Part shown: one piece after another, positions 35,297 to 46,660 of the stretch | Layout of the letters: each line of letters begins with the position of its first letter | Numbering within the stretch: position 1 is the first letter of the stretch | Assembly: GCF_040822085.1 (NCBI RefSeq) | Contig: NZ_CP162006.1 | Location: 3,224,001 to 3,288,000, forward strand | Reading direction: 5' to 3' | Length of the DNA stretch: 64,000 nucleotides | From: Rhodoferax sp. WC2427 | Lineage (GTDB): Bacteria > Pseudomonadota > Gammaproteobacteria > Burkholderiales > Burkholderiaceae_C | Program-made: the position numbers and the translations under genes | The notes under the pieces: model-generated | The model's database searches: none | What the model was told of the DNA's origin: nothing | What the model saw: only the letters and a program-made list of their open reading frames with translations

Positions 35297-37627
35297 TTAC
35301 TCCGCTCTCGCGGGAACCAAAATTTCACGTTGACCGGCACCGCTCATGGCGCTCACCAAACCGGCTTTTTCCATGTCTTCGACCAAGCGGGCGGCACGGT
35401 TGTAGCCAATCTTCAGATGCCGCTGCACCAGGGAGATGCTGGCCTTGCGGTTTTTCAGCACCACTTCCACGGCCATGTCGTACATCGGGTCTTTTTCGCC
35501 ACCGCCGTCGCCACCTTCACCGCCCTCCCCGTCCTCACCATCGACCGTGCCACCTTCCAGCACGCCCTCGATGTAGTCGGGCTCGCCCTGGGTCTTCAAG
35601 TAACTTACAACGCGGTGGACCTCTTCGTCGCTGACAAAGGCGCCGTGCACCCGCGTCGGCATGCCGCTGCCGGGCATGTAGAGCATGTCACCCAGGCCCA
35701 GCAGGGCTTCGGCGCCCATCTGGTCCAGGATGGTGCGGCTGTCGATCTTGCTGCTGACCTTGAAGGAAATGCGGGTGGGGATGTTGGCCTTGATCAGGCC
35801 GGTGATCACGTCCACGCTGGGGCGCTGGGTGGCCAGAATCAGGTGGATACCGGCGGCCCGGGCTTTTTGCGCCAGGCGGGCAATCAGCTCTTCGATCTTC
35901 TTGCCGACCACCATCATCAGGTCGGCCAGCTCGTCAATCACCACCACGATGTGCGGCTCGCGCTTCAAGGGCTCGGGGCTGTCGGGCGTGAGGCTGAACG
36001 GGTTGTAGATGAACTCTTCGCGGGCCTTGGCTTCGTCGATCTTGGCGTTGTAGCCCGCCAGGTTGCGCACGCCCAGCTTGCTCAGCAGCTTGTAGCGGCG
36101 TTCCATCTCGGCCACGCACCAGGTCAGGCCGTGGGCGGCCTGGCGCATGTCGGTGACCACCGGGGCCAGCAGGTGCGGAATGCCTTCGTACACCGACATT
36201 TCCAGCATCTTGGGGTCGATCATCAGCAGCCGCACATCGCGCGCCTCGGCCTTGTACAGCAGGCTCAAAATCATGGCGTTGATACCCACCGACTTGCCCG
36301 AGCCGGTGGTACCGGCCACCAGCACGTGGGGCATTTTGGCCAGGTCGACCACCACCGGGTTGCCGATGATGTCCTTGCCCAGGCCCATGGTCAGCAGCGA
36401 TTTGGCCTCGTGGTAGACCTGCGAACCCAGGATTTCCGACAAGGTGATGGACTGGCGCTTGGCGTTGGGCAACTCCAGCGCCATGTAGTTTTTGCCCGGA
36501 ATGGTTTCCACCACGCGGATTGACACCAGGCTCAAGGACCGCGCCAAATCCTTGGCCAAACCTACAATTTGTGAGCCCTTGACGCCGGTAGCAGGCTCAA
36601 TCTCGTAACGCGTAATCACCGGACCGGGCGATGCCAGCACCACCTTGACCTCCACACCAAAGTCTTTCAGCTTCTTCTCGATCATGCGGCTGGTCATCTC
36701 CAGCGTCTCGTGGGCCACGGTTTCCTGGTGCAGCTGCGGGCCGTCGAGCAGATCGACCTGCGGCAGCTTGGTATCCGGCAATTCGCTGAACAGCGGCTTT
36801 TGGCGCTCTTTGATGACGCGGGCGCTCTTGGGCGGATCGACCAGGGTGGGCTCGATCATCACCGGCGTGGGGTGGTGGGCGGCGATTTCCACGCGCTCTT
36901 CCCGCACCACGGCTTCGCGCTTCTTGGCGGCAACCTTGCCCACAGCCAGGTCTTCGGCCACCACACGCTTCTCGCGCCGGGTCTCCACCAGGGAATAGGC
37001 CCAGGCCCCCAGCCGCTCGGCCACATGGCTCCAGGAGAAGCGGAACACAGCCGACACGCCAATCACGCCCAGCGCAATCCACACCAGGCCGGAGCCGGTA
37101 AAGCCCAGCCACTTCACGCCAAACGGCCCCACCAGGTAGCCCAGCACGCCGCCCACATGGCCCGGCAGCAGCGGGGCCAGCCGGTACAGGCGCGACCACT
37201 CCAGCGCGGTACTGGCGCACAGCAGCAAGACCAGGCCGAGCCAGAAACCCCAGGCGGTGCCCGCCACATGGCCGCTGGGCCGGGGTTTGTCGTCGGGGGC
37301 GTGGGCACGCATCCAGTCGGCCAGGCCGGCCAGCCAGGCCCGCACTCCGGCGGCCAGGCACCACCAGACCGAGAAGCCCAGGCAGAAATAGCTCATGTCG
37401 GCGATCCACGCGCCCAGGCGACCGCCCCAGTTGCGCACCACCCCGCTCTGGCCCGAGGTCGACCAGGCGGCGTCCTGCAACGAAAAACCCAACAGGGCCA
37501 TGCACCAGAAAACCAGCGCCAGCAGGCCCAGGATCAGGCCGATTTCACGCGCAAAGCGGTTGATGCCGGTACGCACCGGCGACACCACCGGACCGGATGA
37601 ATTGAGAGTATTGAGAGAGTAAGTCAT
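35297..37627 (-). CDS. ftsK: DNA translocase FtsK
   Basis: A 776-aa septal DNA pump for chromosome segregation. About four N-terminal membrane segments (residues 20-190), a short linker, then the motor: Walker [10 protein letters not shown], Walker [13 protein letters not shown], the R-loop region [22 protein letters not shown], and a C-terminal winged-helix gamma domain ([26 protein letters not shown]) that reads KOPS. The linker is short compared with the E. coli protein (1329 aa). Upstream of lolA. Confidence 0.97.
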   Translation of the reverse strand: MTYSLNTLNSSGPVVSPVRTGINRFAREIGLILGLLALVFWCMALLGFSLQDAAWSTSGQSGVVRNWGGRLGAWIADMSYFCLGFSVWWCLAAGVRAWLAGLADWMRAHAPDDKPRPSGHVAGTAWGFWLGLVLLLCASTALEWSRLYRLAPLLPGHVGGVLGYLVGPFGVKWLGFTGSGLVWIALGVIGVSAVFRFSWSHVAERLGAWAYSLVETRREKRVVAEDLAVGKVAAKKREAVVREERVEIAAHHPTPVMIEPTLVDPPKSARVIKERQKPLFSELPDTKLPQVDLLDGPQLHQETVAHETLEMTSRMIEKKLKDFGVEVKVVLASPGPVITRYEIEPATGVKGSQIVGLAKDLARSLSLVSIRVVETIPGKNYMALELPNAKRQSITLSEILGSQVYHEAKSLLTMGLGKDIIGNPVVVDLAKMPHVLVAGTTGSGKSVGINAMILSLLYKAEARDVRLLMIDPKMLEMSVYEGIPHLLAPVVTDMRQAAHGLTWCVAEMERRYKLLSKLGVRNLAGYNAKIDEAKAREEFIYNPFSLTPDSPEPLKREPHIVVVIDELADLMMVVGKKIEELIARLAQKARAAGIHLILATQRPSVDVITGLIKANIPTRISFKVSSKIDSRTILDQMGAEALLGLGDMLYMPGSGMPTRVHGAFVSDEEVHRVVSYLKTQGEPDYIEGVLEGGTVDGEDGEGGEGGDGGGEKDPMYDMAVEVVLKNRKASISLVQRHLKIGYNRAARLVEDMEKAGLVSAMSGAGQREILVPARAE

Positions 37628-37692
37628 GGGCAGAAAAAGTCTGCGCCAAGCTTACCCCATGCGCGGGCGGCCAGAAATGGGCCGGGAGCCCA

Positions 37693-38367
37693 TCAGGTCA
37701 GCGAACCCAGCACCGAACGGATGTGGGTGGAGCCGTTGTCATGGCCTTCGATGTAGCCGCGCTCTTCCAGGTCTTTCATCACACGGCTGACCATTTCGCG
37801 CGAGGCGCCGACCATTTTGGCCACGTCCTGGCGCGAGATCTTGTCGCGGATGACCATCTGGCCGTCGCCATTGGGCGTGGCGGCTTCCAGCAGCACATGG
37901 GCCACCCGGCCATAGACATCCATCAGGGCCAGGGACTCGATCTTCTGGTCGGCGCGGCGCAGCCGCTTGACCAGGCCGTACATCACCGCGCGGGCCATGG
38001 CGGTGTTGCCGTCCAGGCAGTGTTCGAACTCGGCACGGCCCAGCACCAGGCAGTCGGTGGGGATCTCGGTTTGCACCGTGGCCGAATGGGGCTCGTTGTC
38101 GATCAGGCTCATTTCACCCACGTAGTCGCCCACCTGCAGGGTAGCCAAAATGACTTCGCGGCCCCGGCTATCGGTGGTCAGCACCCGGGCCCGGCCACTG
38201 AGCACGATGAACAGGGCGTTGGATTTGCGGCCCTGCTCGACAATGATTTCGGCCCGCTTGAACCGTTGCTTGGTTACGGCCTTGGCGACCACATCGGCTT
38301 GTTCAGCAGTCATGGAGGAGAACAAGGGCACGCGCAACAAAAGCTCTATGTTGGACAACATCGACAT
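37693..38367 (-). CDS. Crp/Fnr family transcriptional regulator
   Basis: A 224-aa regulator with a cyclic-nucleotide-binding beta-roll (about 25-130: FIVLSGRARV, LQVGDYVGEMSLIDNEPHSATVQT), a dimer helix and a C-terminal helix-turn-helix (SRQDVAKMVGASREMVSRVMKDL). There is no N-terminal Cys cluster of the FNR type. The E and S of GEMSLIDNEPHSA are kept, but the cAMP-binding Arg is not clear. ATG 38367 is chosen because AGGA lies 7 bases upstream; 38373 would be too close. Confidence 0.9.
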   Translation of the reverse strand: MSMLSNIELLLRVPLFSSMTAEQADVVAKAVTKQRFKRAEIIVEQGRKSNALFIVLSGRARVLTTDSRGREVILATLQVGDYVGEMSLIDNEPHSATVQTEIPTDCLVLGRAEFEHCLDGNTAMARAVMYGLVKRLRRADQKIESLALMDVYGRVAHVLLEAATPNGDGQMVIRDKISRQDVAKMVGASREMVSRVMKDLEERGYIEGHDNGSTHIRSVLGSLT

Positions 38368-38545
38368 GGTCATTTCCTTTCGCGTCAGAGCCCTGCAGAC
38401 CGTGGGTTCTTACAATCTGGGGCAGAATTTCAAAATATGGCTTACGCGGCAACCGACCCTACGGGGAAAACTGTATGGGCCGATACGGTGCAATATCTAA
38501 AAAGTATCGCGGCCCAGCCGATAGATGCCGCCTCTTATTTTGTAA

Positions 38546-39556
<1,011 letters not shown>

Positions 39557-39580
39557 GTCTGAGATTTGTGTATCAAAATG

Positions 39581-39622
39581 GCTGCTCACGCTTATTAAAC
39601 AAGCGTGAGCAGCTATTTTTTT
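39581..39622 (+). terminator. trxB terminator formed by a dispersed repeat copy
   Basis: A perfect 13-bp stem (GCTGCTCACGCTT paired with AAGCGTGAGCAGC, 7-base loop) followed by TATTTTTTT. The stem arms are the repeat core itself and its complement. It begins 24 bp after the trxB stop. Confidence 0.93.
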
Positions 39623-39635
39623 GGTAGCAAAACTC

Positions 39636-40190
39636 TCAGGGTAGCTTTTTCGGGTTCAGGGTGATGCGCAGGCCTGCGGGGGTTACCTCGATGCTGCCGG
39701 GCTCATAGCCCCAGCCGTTGACCACCGCCATGTCTTTGGCGCTGACCTGGTGCAGTTTGACACCGTCCAGCACCCGTTCGGCCAGCTGCGGGGCCAGGCC
39801 TTGCACCACGGCCTGGTAGCGCTCGGGCACACCGGTGAAGTTCAGGGTATTGACGTGCACATCGGCCATGCGCAGGGTCTGGTCGCTGGGCTCGAACTGC
39901 ACGGCGTAGTCCACGTCCAGCACACCGTTGAAGACGGCGTGCGTCAGGCGTTCGGTCACCTGCACCTGGATGGCGGTGCCGAGCCGGTTCTGCGTGGGCA
40001 GCAGGCGCACCTGCGGGGCCTGGGCCTGCAGCTCAAACAAGGGGCCGAGCCTGCCGCTGTAGGGGAAACGGGCGGCCAGCAGGCTTTGCAACTTGTCCTG
40101 GCTGATAACGGTGGTGCGCGGGCCGGGTGCGGCACAGCCAGCCACGGCCACCACAGCGGCCACCACCATCCAACCCCTGATTCTTGGCAT
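39636..40190 (-). CDS. DUF1439 lipoprotein
   Basis: A 184-aa predicted outer-membrane lipoprotein, with the lipobox VAVAGC giving the lipidated Cys at about residue 19. It belongs to DUF1439 (VISQDKLQSLLAARFPYSGRL, then DYAVQFEPSDQTLRMADVHV). The ATG overlaps the rpoS stop (TGATG), so it is coupled to rpoS. Function unknown; it resembles E. coli YceB in family membership. Confidence 0.87.
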   Translation of the reverse strand: MPRIRGWMVVAAVVAVAGCAAPGPRTTVISQDKLQSLLAARFPYSGRLGPLFELQAQAPQVRLLPTQNRLGTAIQVQVTERLTHAVFNGVLDVDYAVQFEPSDQTLRMADVHVNTLNFTGVPERYQAVVQGLAPQLAERVLDGVKLHQVSAKDMAVVNGWGYEPGSIEVTPAGLRITLNPKKLP

Positions 40191-41149
40191 CAAAATAAGG
40201 CTTCCTTGTGGGTGCCGCTGCGCCCCAGCTGGATGCGGAGTTTGCGCAGCGCTTCGTTCTGGATCTGGCGCACGCGTTCGCGGGTCAGCCCGAGGCGGTC
40301 GCTCAGGGTGTCCAGGGTTTCAGGTTCGCGGTTGTGCAGGCCAAAACGACCGTCCAACACCTCGCGCTCGCGCCGGGTCAAGGTGCCAATCCAGCCTTCG
40401 ATCAAGCGCTCGACTTCATGGGTCTGGGTGGCCGCGGCGGGGTCGGGGGTGTCTTCGTCGGCCAAGGTATCGACGAGGGTCTGGCCATCCTCGCTGCGGT
40501 CCATGGCCGCGTCCAGCGAGCGCGGAGACTCGGCCAGCGCCAGCAGCTCGGCCACCTCGTGTGCATCGCGGCCCATCAGCGCGGCAATATCGTCGATACC
40601 CACGCCTTCGGGGCGTACGGCGGCAAAGGCCGGGTCCTGCTCCAGGGTACGGCGGGCCCGCAGCACCTGTTGCAACTCGCGCACCACATGCACCGGCAGG
40701 CGGATGACGCGGCCCTGCTGCATCACGGCACGCTCAACCGCCTGGCGGATCCACCAGGTCGCGTAGGTAGAGAAGCGAAAGCCGCGCTCGGGCTCAAACT
40801 TGTCGATGGAATGCATCAGGCCCAGGTTGCCCTCCTCGATCAGGTCGCCCATGGGCACGCCGCGGCCCAGGTAGAGCTTGGCGATGCTGACGACCAGCCG
40901 CAGGTTGTGTTCGATCATGGCCTGGCGGGCCGCAAAGTCCCCGGCGCGGGCCCGGGTGGCCATGTCGAACTCTTCGGTGGGGGTGAACAGCTCGGTACGC
41001 CGCACATCGCGCAGGTACATGCTGAGGGTATCGTGGCTGTCGGAACCGTTGGCCAGCCAGGATGCCTGCCCGTTCAGCGCGGGGCTACCGCTCTCGTCGC
41101 CCAACGCATCCTCAAGCACAGTTTGGCCGGGCACGTTGGGGGTTTTCAT
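40190..41149 (-). CDS. rpoS: RNA polymerase sigma factor RpoS
   Basis: A 319-aa group 2 sigma factor for stationary phase and stress. Region 1.2 ([21 protein letters not shown]), region 2 ([30 protein letters not shown], then [15 protein letters not shown]), and region 4 with the -35-binding helix-turn-helix ([19 protein letters not shown]). The order surE, pcm, nlpD, rpoS is the classical context, which separates it from RpoD and RpoH. It starts 5 bp after nlpD. Confidence 0.95.
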   Translation of the reverse strand: MKTPNVPGQTVLEDALGDESGSPALNGQASWLANGSDSHDTLSMYLRDVRRTELFTPTEEFDMATRARAGDFAARQAMIEHNLRLVVSIAKLYLGRGVPMGDLIEEGNLGLMHSIDKFEPERGFRFSTYATWWIRQAVERAVMQQGRVIRLPVHVVRELQQVLRARRTLEQDPAFAAVRPEGVGIDDIAALMGRDAHEVAELLALAESPRSLDAAMDRSEDGQTLVDTLADEDTPDPAAATQTHEVERLIEGWIGTLTRREREVLDGRFGLHNREPETLDTLSDRLGLTRERVRQIQNEALRKLRIQLGRSGTHKEALF

Positions 41150-41154
41150 GGCAG

Positions 41155-42063
41155 TTACCGGTTGGGCAGGTATTTGGCGGGATCGACGGGCTTGCCTTGG
41201 CGGCGAATCTCGAAGTGGAGTTTGACACGGTCGGCGTCGCTGCTGCCCATTTCGGCGATTTTCTGGCCCTTGCGTACCGACTGGTCTTCCTTGACCAGCA
41301 GGGTCTGGTTGTGGGCGTAGGCGGTCAGGTAGGTGTTGTTGTGCTTGAGGATCAGCAGATTGCCGTAGCCGCGCAAGCCCGCGCCGGCATACACCACCCG
41401 GCCATCGGCGGCAGCCAGCACGGCATCACCGGTTTTGCCACCCAGGTCCAAGCCCTTGTTTTTGGCTTCGTCAAAACCGGCAATCAGGTTGCCCGTCGTA
41501 GGCCAGATGAAGGCCAGATCGTCCTCGGCGGCTGTGGCGGCAGATGCAGTTGCGGCAGAGGCCGGTGCCACGGGGGCCGACGCTACCGGCTTGGCAGCGG
41601 GACTGGCGGCGCTTGCGGGGCTCGAAGCCACCGACGCTGCCGGTGCAGGCACCGCCACCGGGGTCACTGTGCTGGAGGCCACCGGCCGGGTGGTGACGCC
41701 GTTTTCGGACGCCACGGCATTGGGCGAAACCACGCGCAGCACCTGGCCGACTTCGATCACGTTGGGGTTGTCCAGCATATTCCAGCGGGCGATGTCTTTC
41801 CAGCTTTGGCCGTTGTCCAGGCCGATGCGGATCAGCGTGTCGCCCGGCTTGACGGAGTAGTAACCTGGCTTGCCCGCATTCTCGGCACCGGGCAGGGGTT
41901 TGGCGGGCGCGGCGTCGGCGGTGGCCGCAGTGGGCTGCGAGCGGCTGGTGCCACGGTCCTCCACCGGTGCCTTGTGCACATTGGGGCCCGCGCAGCCACC
42001 GACCACCACCAAAGCCACCAAACCAACGATCTTCAACCAACCCTGACTGCGCAACGCGTGCAT
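41155..42063 (-). CDS. nlpD: NlpD-type LysM/LytM lipoprotein
   Basis: A 302-aa outer-membrane lipoprotein (lipobox VVVGGC) with a LysM domain ([20 protein letters not shown], about 75-120), an Ala/Val/Pro-rich linker and a C-terminal LytM/M23 domain. The first M23 metal motif lacks its His ([13 protein letters not shown]), although YAHN and LHFEIR are kept. It should therefore activate amidases rather than cut peptidoglycan, as in E. coli NlpD. ATG at 42063. Confidence 0.9.
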   Translation of the reverse strand: MHALRSQGWLKIVGLVALVVVGGCAGPNVHKAPVEDRGTSRSQPTAATADAAPAKPLPGAENAGKPGYYSVKPGDTLIRIGLDNGQSWKDIARWNMLDNPNVIEVGQVLRVVSPNAVASENGVTTRPVASSTVTPVAVPAPAASVASSPASAASPAAKPVASAPVAPASAATASAATAAEDDLAFIWPTTGNLIAGFDEAKNKGLDLGGKTGDAVLAAADGRVVYAGAGLRGYGNLLILKHNNTYLTAYAHNQTLLVKEDQSVRKGQKIAEMGSSDADRVKLHFEIRRQGKPVDPAKYLPNR

Positions 42064-42130
42064 GTGTAATTTCCTAAAAACATGAAATAACCTGCCCGGC
42101 CCGGCGTGCTCCGCAGCCCGTGTGTGCAAG

Positions 42131-42937
42131 TTATGCAATCCCTGATTTTAGAGGGACAAAATGCACGGCTTCGAGTAACTGCTGTTTCAGACCCTGGGCG
42201 GTTTTGTCCACCACCACCAGCGCCTGCTTGCCGCCACTGGTCACCATGGGCGCCACCAGCCGCCCGCCCACCGCCAACTGGTCCAGCCAGGCCTGCGGAA
42301 TCGCATCGCCCCCGGCGGCGGCAATGATGCCCGCATACGGCGCGCCCTTGGCATAGCCCAGCATGCCGTCGCCAAACAGCAGGTGCACATTGGGCAGGCG
42401 AAACGGCCGCAAATTGGCCCGGGCCTTGTCGTGCAGGCCGCGCAGGCGCTCAATGCTGTAGACCTCGCGCGCCAGCACGGCCAGCACGGCCGCCTGGTAG
42501 CCGCAGCCGGTGCCGATTTCCAGCACCCGGCCCAGCTGCCCGGCCTTGCCCAGCGCCGAGTCCAACAGCAGCTCGCCCATGCGGGCCACCACATTGGGTT
42601 TGGAGATGGTCTGGCCCAGGCCGATCGGCAGACTGGTGTCTTCGTAGGCCTGGTTGACCAGGGCGGTATCGACAAAGCGGTGCCGCTCCACCTGGCCCAT
42701 GGCGCGCAGTACAGGGGCCGACACAATGCCCATGGCCGACAGCTTGTGCACCATGCGGGCCCGCACCGCGTCCGAGTCCATGCCATGGCCCGCCGTGGTT
42801 TTAATTTCTAAGCTTTTTTGCGGCCTGGCGCTTGTTGCATCAGCACGAGTAGCTACTGTTTTAATAGCAACCGTCTTGGCCGACGGCGCACCGATGGAGA
42901 AGTCCAGCCGGGCCGGAAACGGGGGCCGCTGTGCCAT
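42131..42937 (-). CDS. pcm: Protein-L-isoaspartate O-methyltransferase
   Basis: A 268-aa repair methyltransferase that methylates isoaspartyl residues with SAM. The SAM loop VLEIGTGCGYQAAVLA is present, plus SLPIGLGQTISKPNVVARM and the C-terminal GGRLVAPMVTSGGKQALVVV. An N-terminal extension of about 65 residues, absent from E. coli Pcm, contains a repeat-encoded stretch (AIKTVATRADATSARPQKS). Starts directly after the surE stop (TGAATG). Confidence 0.94.
   Translation of the reverse strand: MAQRPPFPARLDFSIGAPSAKTVAIKTVATRADATSARPQKSLEIKTTAGHGMDSDAVRARMVHKLSAMGIVSAPVLRAMGQVERHRFVDTALVNQAYEDTSLPIGLGQTISKPNVVARMGELLLDSALGKAGQLGRVLEIGTGCGYQAAVLAVLAREVYSIERLRGLHDKARANLRPFRLPNVHLLFGDGMLGYAKGAPYAGIIAAAGGDAIPQAWLDQLAVGGRLVAPMVTSGGKQALVVVDKTAQGLKQQLLEAVHFVPLKSGIA
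42798..42870 (-). repeat. Dispersed repeat inside pcm N-terminal extension
   Basis: Minus-strand GTTGCTATTAAAACAGTAGC, then TACTCGTGCTGATGCAACAA and GCGCCAGGCCGCAAAAAAGC is a nearly complete element. It is translated in frame as the Lys/Ala-rich linker before the methyltransferase fold. Confidence 0.75.
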
Positions 42938-43699
42938 TCAGGCCGCCGCCAGGCGGGACGCCGTTTGCGCCCAGTAGCCCAGGTTGTCGTGGTCGGTCAG
43001 GTCCACTTTCAACGGGGTCAGGGTGACGTGGCCCTGCAGGCTGGCGTGGAAGTCGGTGCCCTCGGCATCGTCCTTGGCGGCCCCGGCGCTGCCGATCCAG
43101 TACATGGTGTCGCCGCGCGGGCTGTCCATGGTGATGACTTTCTCCGCCGTGTGGCGGCGGCCCAGGCGGCAGACCTTCAGGGGCTTGAGCTGCTCCAGCG
43201 GCAGATTGGGGATGTTCACGTTGAGCAGCCACGGCGGCGCACCCTCGTGCTGTTGCCGGGTCAGGCGCAGCACCAGGTCACGCGCGGTCTGGGCGGCGAC
43301 ATCCAGGTGGGCCCAGCCGCCCTGGGTTTGCGAAAACGCAATTGCCGGAATGCCGAACAAATAGCCTTCCATGGCCGCGCCCACTGTGCCCGAATAGATG
43401 GTGTCGTCGCCCATGTTGGCACCGTTATTGATGCCCGAGATCACCAGATCAGGCCGGTAGCCCAGCAGGCCGGTCAGGGCAATGTGCACGCAATCCGCCG
43501 GGGTGCCGTTCACATAGCGAAAACCATTGGCCGCCCGGTGCACATACAAGGGGGCGTACAGGGTGAGCGCGTTGGACTTGGCGCTGTTGTTGTGCTCGGG
43601 CGCAACCACCTCGACCTCGGCCACGTCTTTCAGCGCCTCGTACAACGCCACAATGCCGGGTGCCTGGTAACCGTCGTCGTTGGAAATCAAAATTTTCAT
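42938..43699 (-). CDS. surE: 5'/3'-nucleotidase SurE
   Basis: A 253-aa metal-dependent nucleotidase/exopolyphosphatase. MKILISNDDGYQAPGI gives metal ligands Asp8 and Asp9; NNSAKSNALTL provides Ser39, and SGINNGANMGDD the Asn ligand. The ATG at 43699 (MKILISN) is the family-standard start. First gene of surE-pcm-nlpD-rpoS. Confidence 0.96.
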   Translation of the reverse strand: MKILISNDDGYQAPGIVALYEALKDVAEVEVVAPEHNNSAKSNALTLYAPLYVHRAANGFRYVNGTPADCVHIALTGLLGYRPDLVISGINNGANMGDDTIYSGTVGAAMEGYLFGIPAIAFSQTQGGWAHLDVAAQTARDLVLRLTRQQHEGAPPWLLNVNIPNLPLEQLKPLKVCRLGRRHTAEKVITMDSPRGDTMYWIGSAGAAKDDAEGTDFHASLQGHVTLTPLKVDLTDHDNLGYWAQTASRLAAA

Positions 43700-43764
43700 A
43701 GAACATGCCAAAGTGTTACCGGATTGTAGGGGCCGGGTTACAGCACCCGACACCCGATGTAACA

Positions 43765-46320
43765 CTAAGCCGGCGCAACGACCAGCCCCTGCTGGCGGGC
43801 AAACACCTCGGGCCGCAGCGGGCGAGCGAAGTGGTAGCCCTGGGCGTAGGTGCAGTGCAAATGGCGCAGACGCTGGGCAATGTCTTCGGTTTCCACGCCC
43901 TCGGCCAGCACGCTCAGGCCCAGGCTCAGGGCCAGTGAAATGATGCCGCGCACAATGGCGGCGTTGTCCGGGTCATCGATCAAATCGCGTACAAACGACT
44001 GGTCGATCTTGATTTTGTCGAACTTGATGCGGCGCAGGTACGCAAAGCTGGAATAACCGGTACCAAAGTCGTCGATCGACAGTTTCACCCCCAGGGCTTG
44101 CAGGCGGCGCAACACCGCGGTCACGGCCTCGCCGTCATGCAGCAGCACGCTTTCCGTCAGCTCCAACTCCAGCCGATCGGGGGCAATGCCGGACACCTCC
44201 AGTGCGGTCTCCACCTGCTTGAGTACCACCCCACGCTGGAACTGGCGGGCCGACAGGTTCACCGCCATGATCAGCTCGGGCTGGCCCGCATCGTGCCAGG
44301 CGCGCAACTGCAGGGCAGCGGTTTTCAGCACCCAGCCGCCCAGGGCTTCGATCAGCCCGCAGTCTTCGGCAATGGAAATGAATATGCCGGGGGGAATCGC
44401 TCCGCGCTCAGGGTGGTCCCAGCGGCACAGGGCTTCGGCCCCTACCACCCGCCCGCTGGGCAAATGGATCAGTGGCTGGTATTCCAGGCGCAGCGCATTG
44501 TTTTCTATCGCCAGGCGCAAGGCAGATTCCAGCCGCAGGCGCTCCAGTGCCACTGCATTCATCGTCGCATTGGCAAACTGGTACGTGCCCCGCCCGCCGC
44601 GCTTGGCCGCATACAGGGCCGAATCGGCGCGCCCAAACAAGGCATCAAACTGGTCGCCATCGGCTGGAAACATGGCGATTCCGGCGGAGATCGACACATT
44701 TACCGGCATATCCGCCAAAACCATGGTCTGCCCTACGGCATCCATCAATGCCGTCACCATGTGGGCGGCATCGGCTGTGCCCTGCACATTGCGCAGCAAA
44801 ATCAGGAATTCGTCGCCGCTCAAACGCCCCACCACCGAGCGCTCATCGGCAAACTGGCTCAGCCGCAGACCCACTTCGCGCAGCATCTGATCGCCAGCCG
44901 CGTGGCCCAATGAATCGTTCAGGGTCTTGAAGTTGTCCACATCGATAACGATCATGGCCACCTGCTCGTGCGTGGTCTTGGCATGCTTGAGCACCAGGGT
45001 GGAGCGCAAAGCCACCTGGGCACGGTTGGGCAGGCCGGTGATCACGTCCTGGCTGGACAGATAGGCAATTTTTTCTTCGGCCGCCTTGCGCGAACTCAGA
45101 TCGGAAAAAGCCGCCACGTAGTGCGTCACTTCGCCATGCGTCCGCCGGTGCAGGGCCGACAGGCTGAGCCATTGCGGATACACCTCCCCGTTTTTACGGC
45201 GGTTCCATATCTCGCCCGTCCAGCGTCCTTCTTCGGCTAAAACCTTCCACATCTGCTGGAAAAACGCCGCGTCGTGCTGTCCGGATGCCAGCAGCTTCGG
45301 GTCATTTCCCAAAACCTCGCTGGCCTGGTAGCCGGTAATTTCGGTAAAGGCGCCGTTCACCATGATGATGCGATTGGATTCATCGGTGACGATGATGCCG
45401 TCGGTGCTTTGCTCCAGCACCCGCCCCGCCAACTCCAGCTTGGTGGCGGCAATGCGTTGGTCGGTGATGTCACGGCGCACCATCAGCAGGTGCATGCGCT
45501 GGCCACGCCGCCCGAAGGTGGGCACCCGCACCACATCCAGCCAGCGCAAATTACCTTGGCCGTCATCGGCTACTTCCTGCATGTGCGAGGCCCGGCCCGA
45601 CTGCCAGGTGGCCTCGTCCGTCAGCGCGCTCTGGCGCAGGCTGTCCCCTTGGGGATGGTCGCGGTCGGCAATCTCCAGATTGGTGTAACCGTAGGCCTCT
45701 TGCTCGGTCAACCCCAGCACGGCCAGCGCGGCAGGGTTGGTCAACAGCCAGCGCCCTTCGCCGTCCTTAAGGTAGACCATATCGGGCAAATGCCGAAACA
45801 CCGAGCCCAGCAATTTGTCGCGGTCGCGCAGCAAGCGGTCCGACTCGGAGCGGGCCGTGACATCCAAACCCACGCACCAGACCACATCGGGCTGGGATAT
45901 GGCACGCAAGCCATCGATGCTGGACCAGGCGATGCGCCGCTTATCACCCGACTTGGTTGTCAGCGTCCACTCCACATTCCTGAAACTGTCGCCCAATTCC
46001 AGAAAATCGGCCAGCTTGCGCGACAGGTACGAGGTTTCCGGATACAGCCACTGCAGGGCCTCAGGGTGGTCCACCAGTTCATCGCTGGTGTAACCCGACA
46101 CCGACGCGCACTCGTGGTTCCAATAAGTGATGGTGCGGCGGACCCGCAAATCCATCGCACTGACCAGCACCGGCAAGCCATCCAACACAGCCAGAATCTG
46201 CGGCGACACCACAGCCCCCCCCGGCGCCGTAACCCGCCCCGCGACAAACGCGCGCAGGTTTACAGCATCATCCTCCAGCGGGGTGTGGTCAATACGAGAG
46301 CTGGGGCGCGTGGTTTCCAC
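43765..46320 (-). CDS. PAS-GGDEF-EAL cyclic-di-GMP enzyme
   Basis: An 851-aa cytoplasmic protein with no membrane segment. Residues about 45-420 hold three PAS-like sensor modules (for example RDITDQRIAATKLELAGRVLEQ and GIIVTDESNRIIMVNGAFTEITGY). A GGDEF domain follows (DVITGLPNRAQVAL, then RLSGDEFLILL, an S-GDEF form), and then an EAL domain (VGAEALCRWDHPERG, NLSARQF, IDDFGTGYSSFAYL, DQSFVRDL). Both active-site sets look intact. The start is GTG at 46320, with only a weak ribosome site. Confidence 0.93.
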   Translation of the reverse strand: METTRPSSRIDHTPLEDDAVNLRAFVAGRVTAPGGAVVSPQILAVLDGLPVLVSAMDLRVRRTITYWNHECASVSGYTSDELVDHPEALQWLYPETSYLSRKLADFLELGDSFRNVEWTLTTKSGDKRRIAWSSIDGLRAISQPDVVWCVGLDVTARSESDRLLRDRDKLLGSVFRHLPDMVYLKDGEGRWLLTNPAALAVLGLTEQEAYGYTNLEIADRDHPQGDSLRQSALTDEATWQSGRASHMQEVADDGQGNLRWLDVVRVPTFGRRGQRMHLLMVRRDITDQRIAATKLELAGRVLEQSTDGIIVTDESNRIIMVNGAFTEITGYQASEVLGNDPKLLASGQHDAAFFQQMWKVLAEEGRWTGEIWNRRKNGEVYPQWLSLSALHRRTHGEVTHYVAAFSDLSSRKAAEEKIAYLSSQDVITGLPNRAQVALRSTLVLKHAKTTHEQVAMIVIDVDNFKTLNDSLGHAAGDQMLREVGLRLSQFADERSVVGRLSGDEFLILLRNVQGTADAAHMVTALMDAVGQTMVLADMPVNVSISAGIAMFPADGDQFDALFGRADSALYAAKRGGRGTYQFANATMNAVALERLRLESALRLAIENNALRLEYQPLIHLPSGRVVGAEALCRWDHPERGAIPPGIFISIAEDCGLIEALGGWVLKTAALQLRAWHDAGQPELIMAVNLSARQFQRGVVLKQVETALEVSGIAPDRLELELTESVLLHDGEAVTAVLRRLQALGVKLSIDDFGTGYSSFAYLRRIKFDKIKIDQSFVRDLIDDPDNAAIVRGIISLALSLGLSVLAEGVETEDIAQRLRHLHCTYAQGYHFARPLRPEVFARQQGLVVAPA

Positions 46321-46488
46321 TCAGGGTTCCTACAGAGACGGTGGTGATAAGACAGGTAGACCGTCTTCAAAACTGTATGCGATACAGCCGTCCATATTAG
46401 TACACACAGCCCTGCTTTTTCACAACCGACCAAAAAGCAATGCGGTGCACAAGGCGATGCCCCCTTGCACCGTGCATTGCCCAGCAAA

Positions 46489-46520
46489 CAAAAAAGGGCG
46501 CTACCTAAAAGGTAGCGCCC
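46489..46520 (-). terminator. Terminator after tRNA-His
   Basis: A perfect 10-bp stem (GGGCGCTACC with GGTAGCGCCC, loop TTTTA on the minus strand) followed by TTTTTTTG. It ends the tRNA-His transcript 23 bp downstream of the gene. Confidence 0.9.
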
Positions 46521-46543
46521 TTGCATTGAAACCAACATATAAG

Positions 46544-46620
46544 TGGGGTGGCTGAAGGGGCTCGAACCCTCGACAACAGGAATCACAATCCTGGACTCTA
46601 CCAACTGAGCTACAGCCACC
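46544..46620 (-). tRNA. tRNA-His (GTG)
   Basis: A 77-nt cloverleaf including encoded CCA. It begins GGTGGCTGTAGCTCAGTTGG, and the anticodon stem-loop reads CAGGATTGTGATTCCTG with GTG at positions 34-36. The T arm has GGTTCGAGCC. The 5' end shows the extra G typical of tRNA-His. Confidence 0.97.
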
Positions 46621-46660
46621 GTAGCTTCATATTATAGCTTGAATTTTCGCAATTAAGCCA

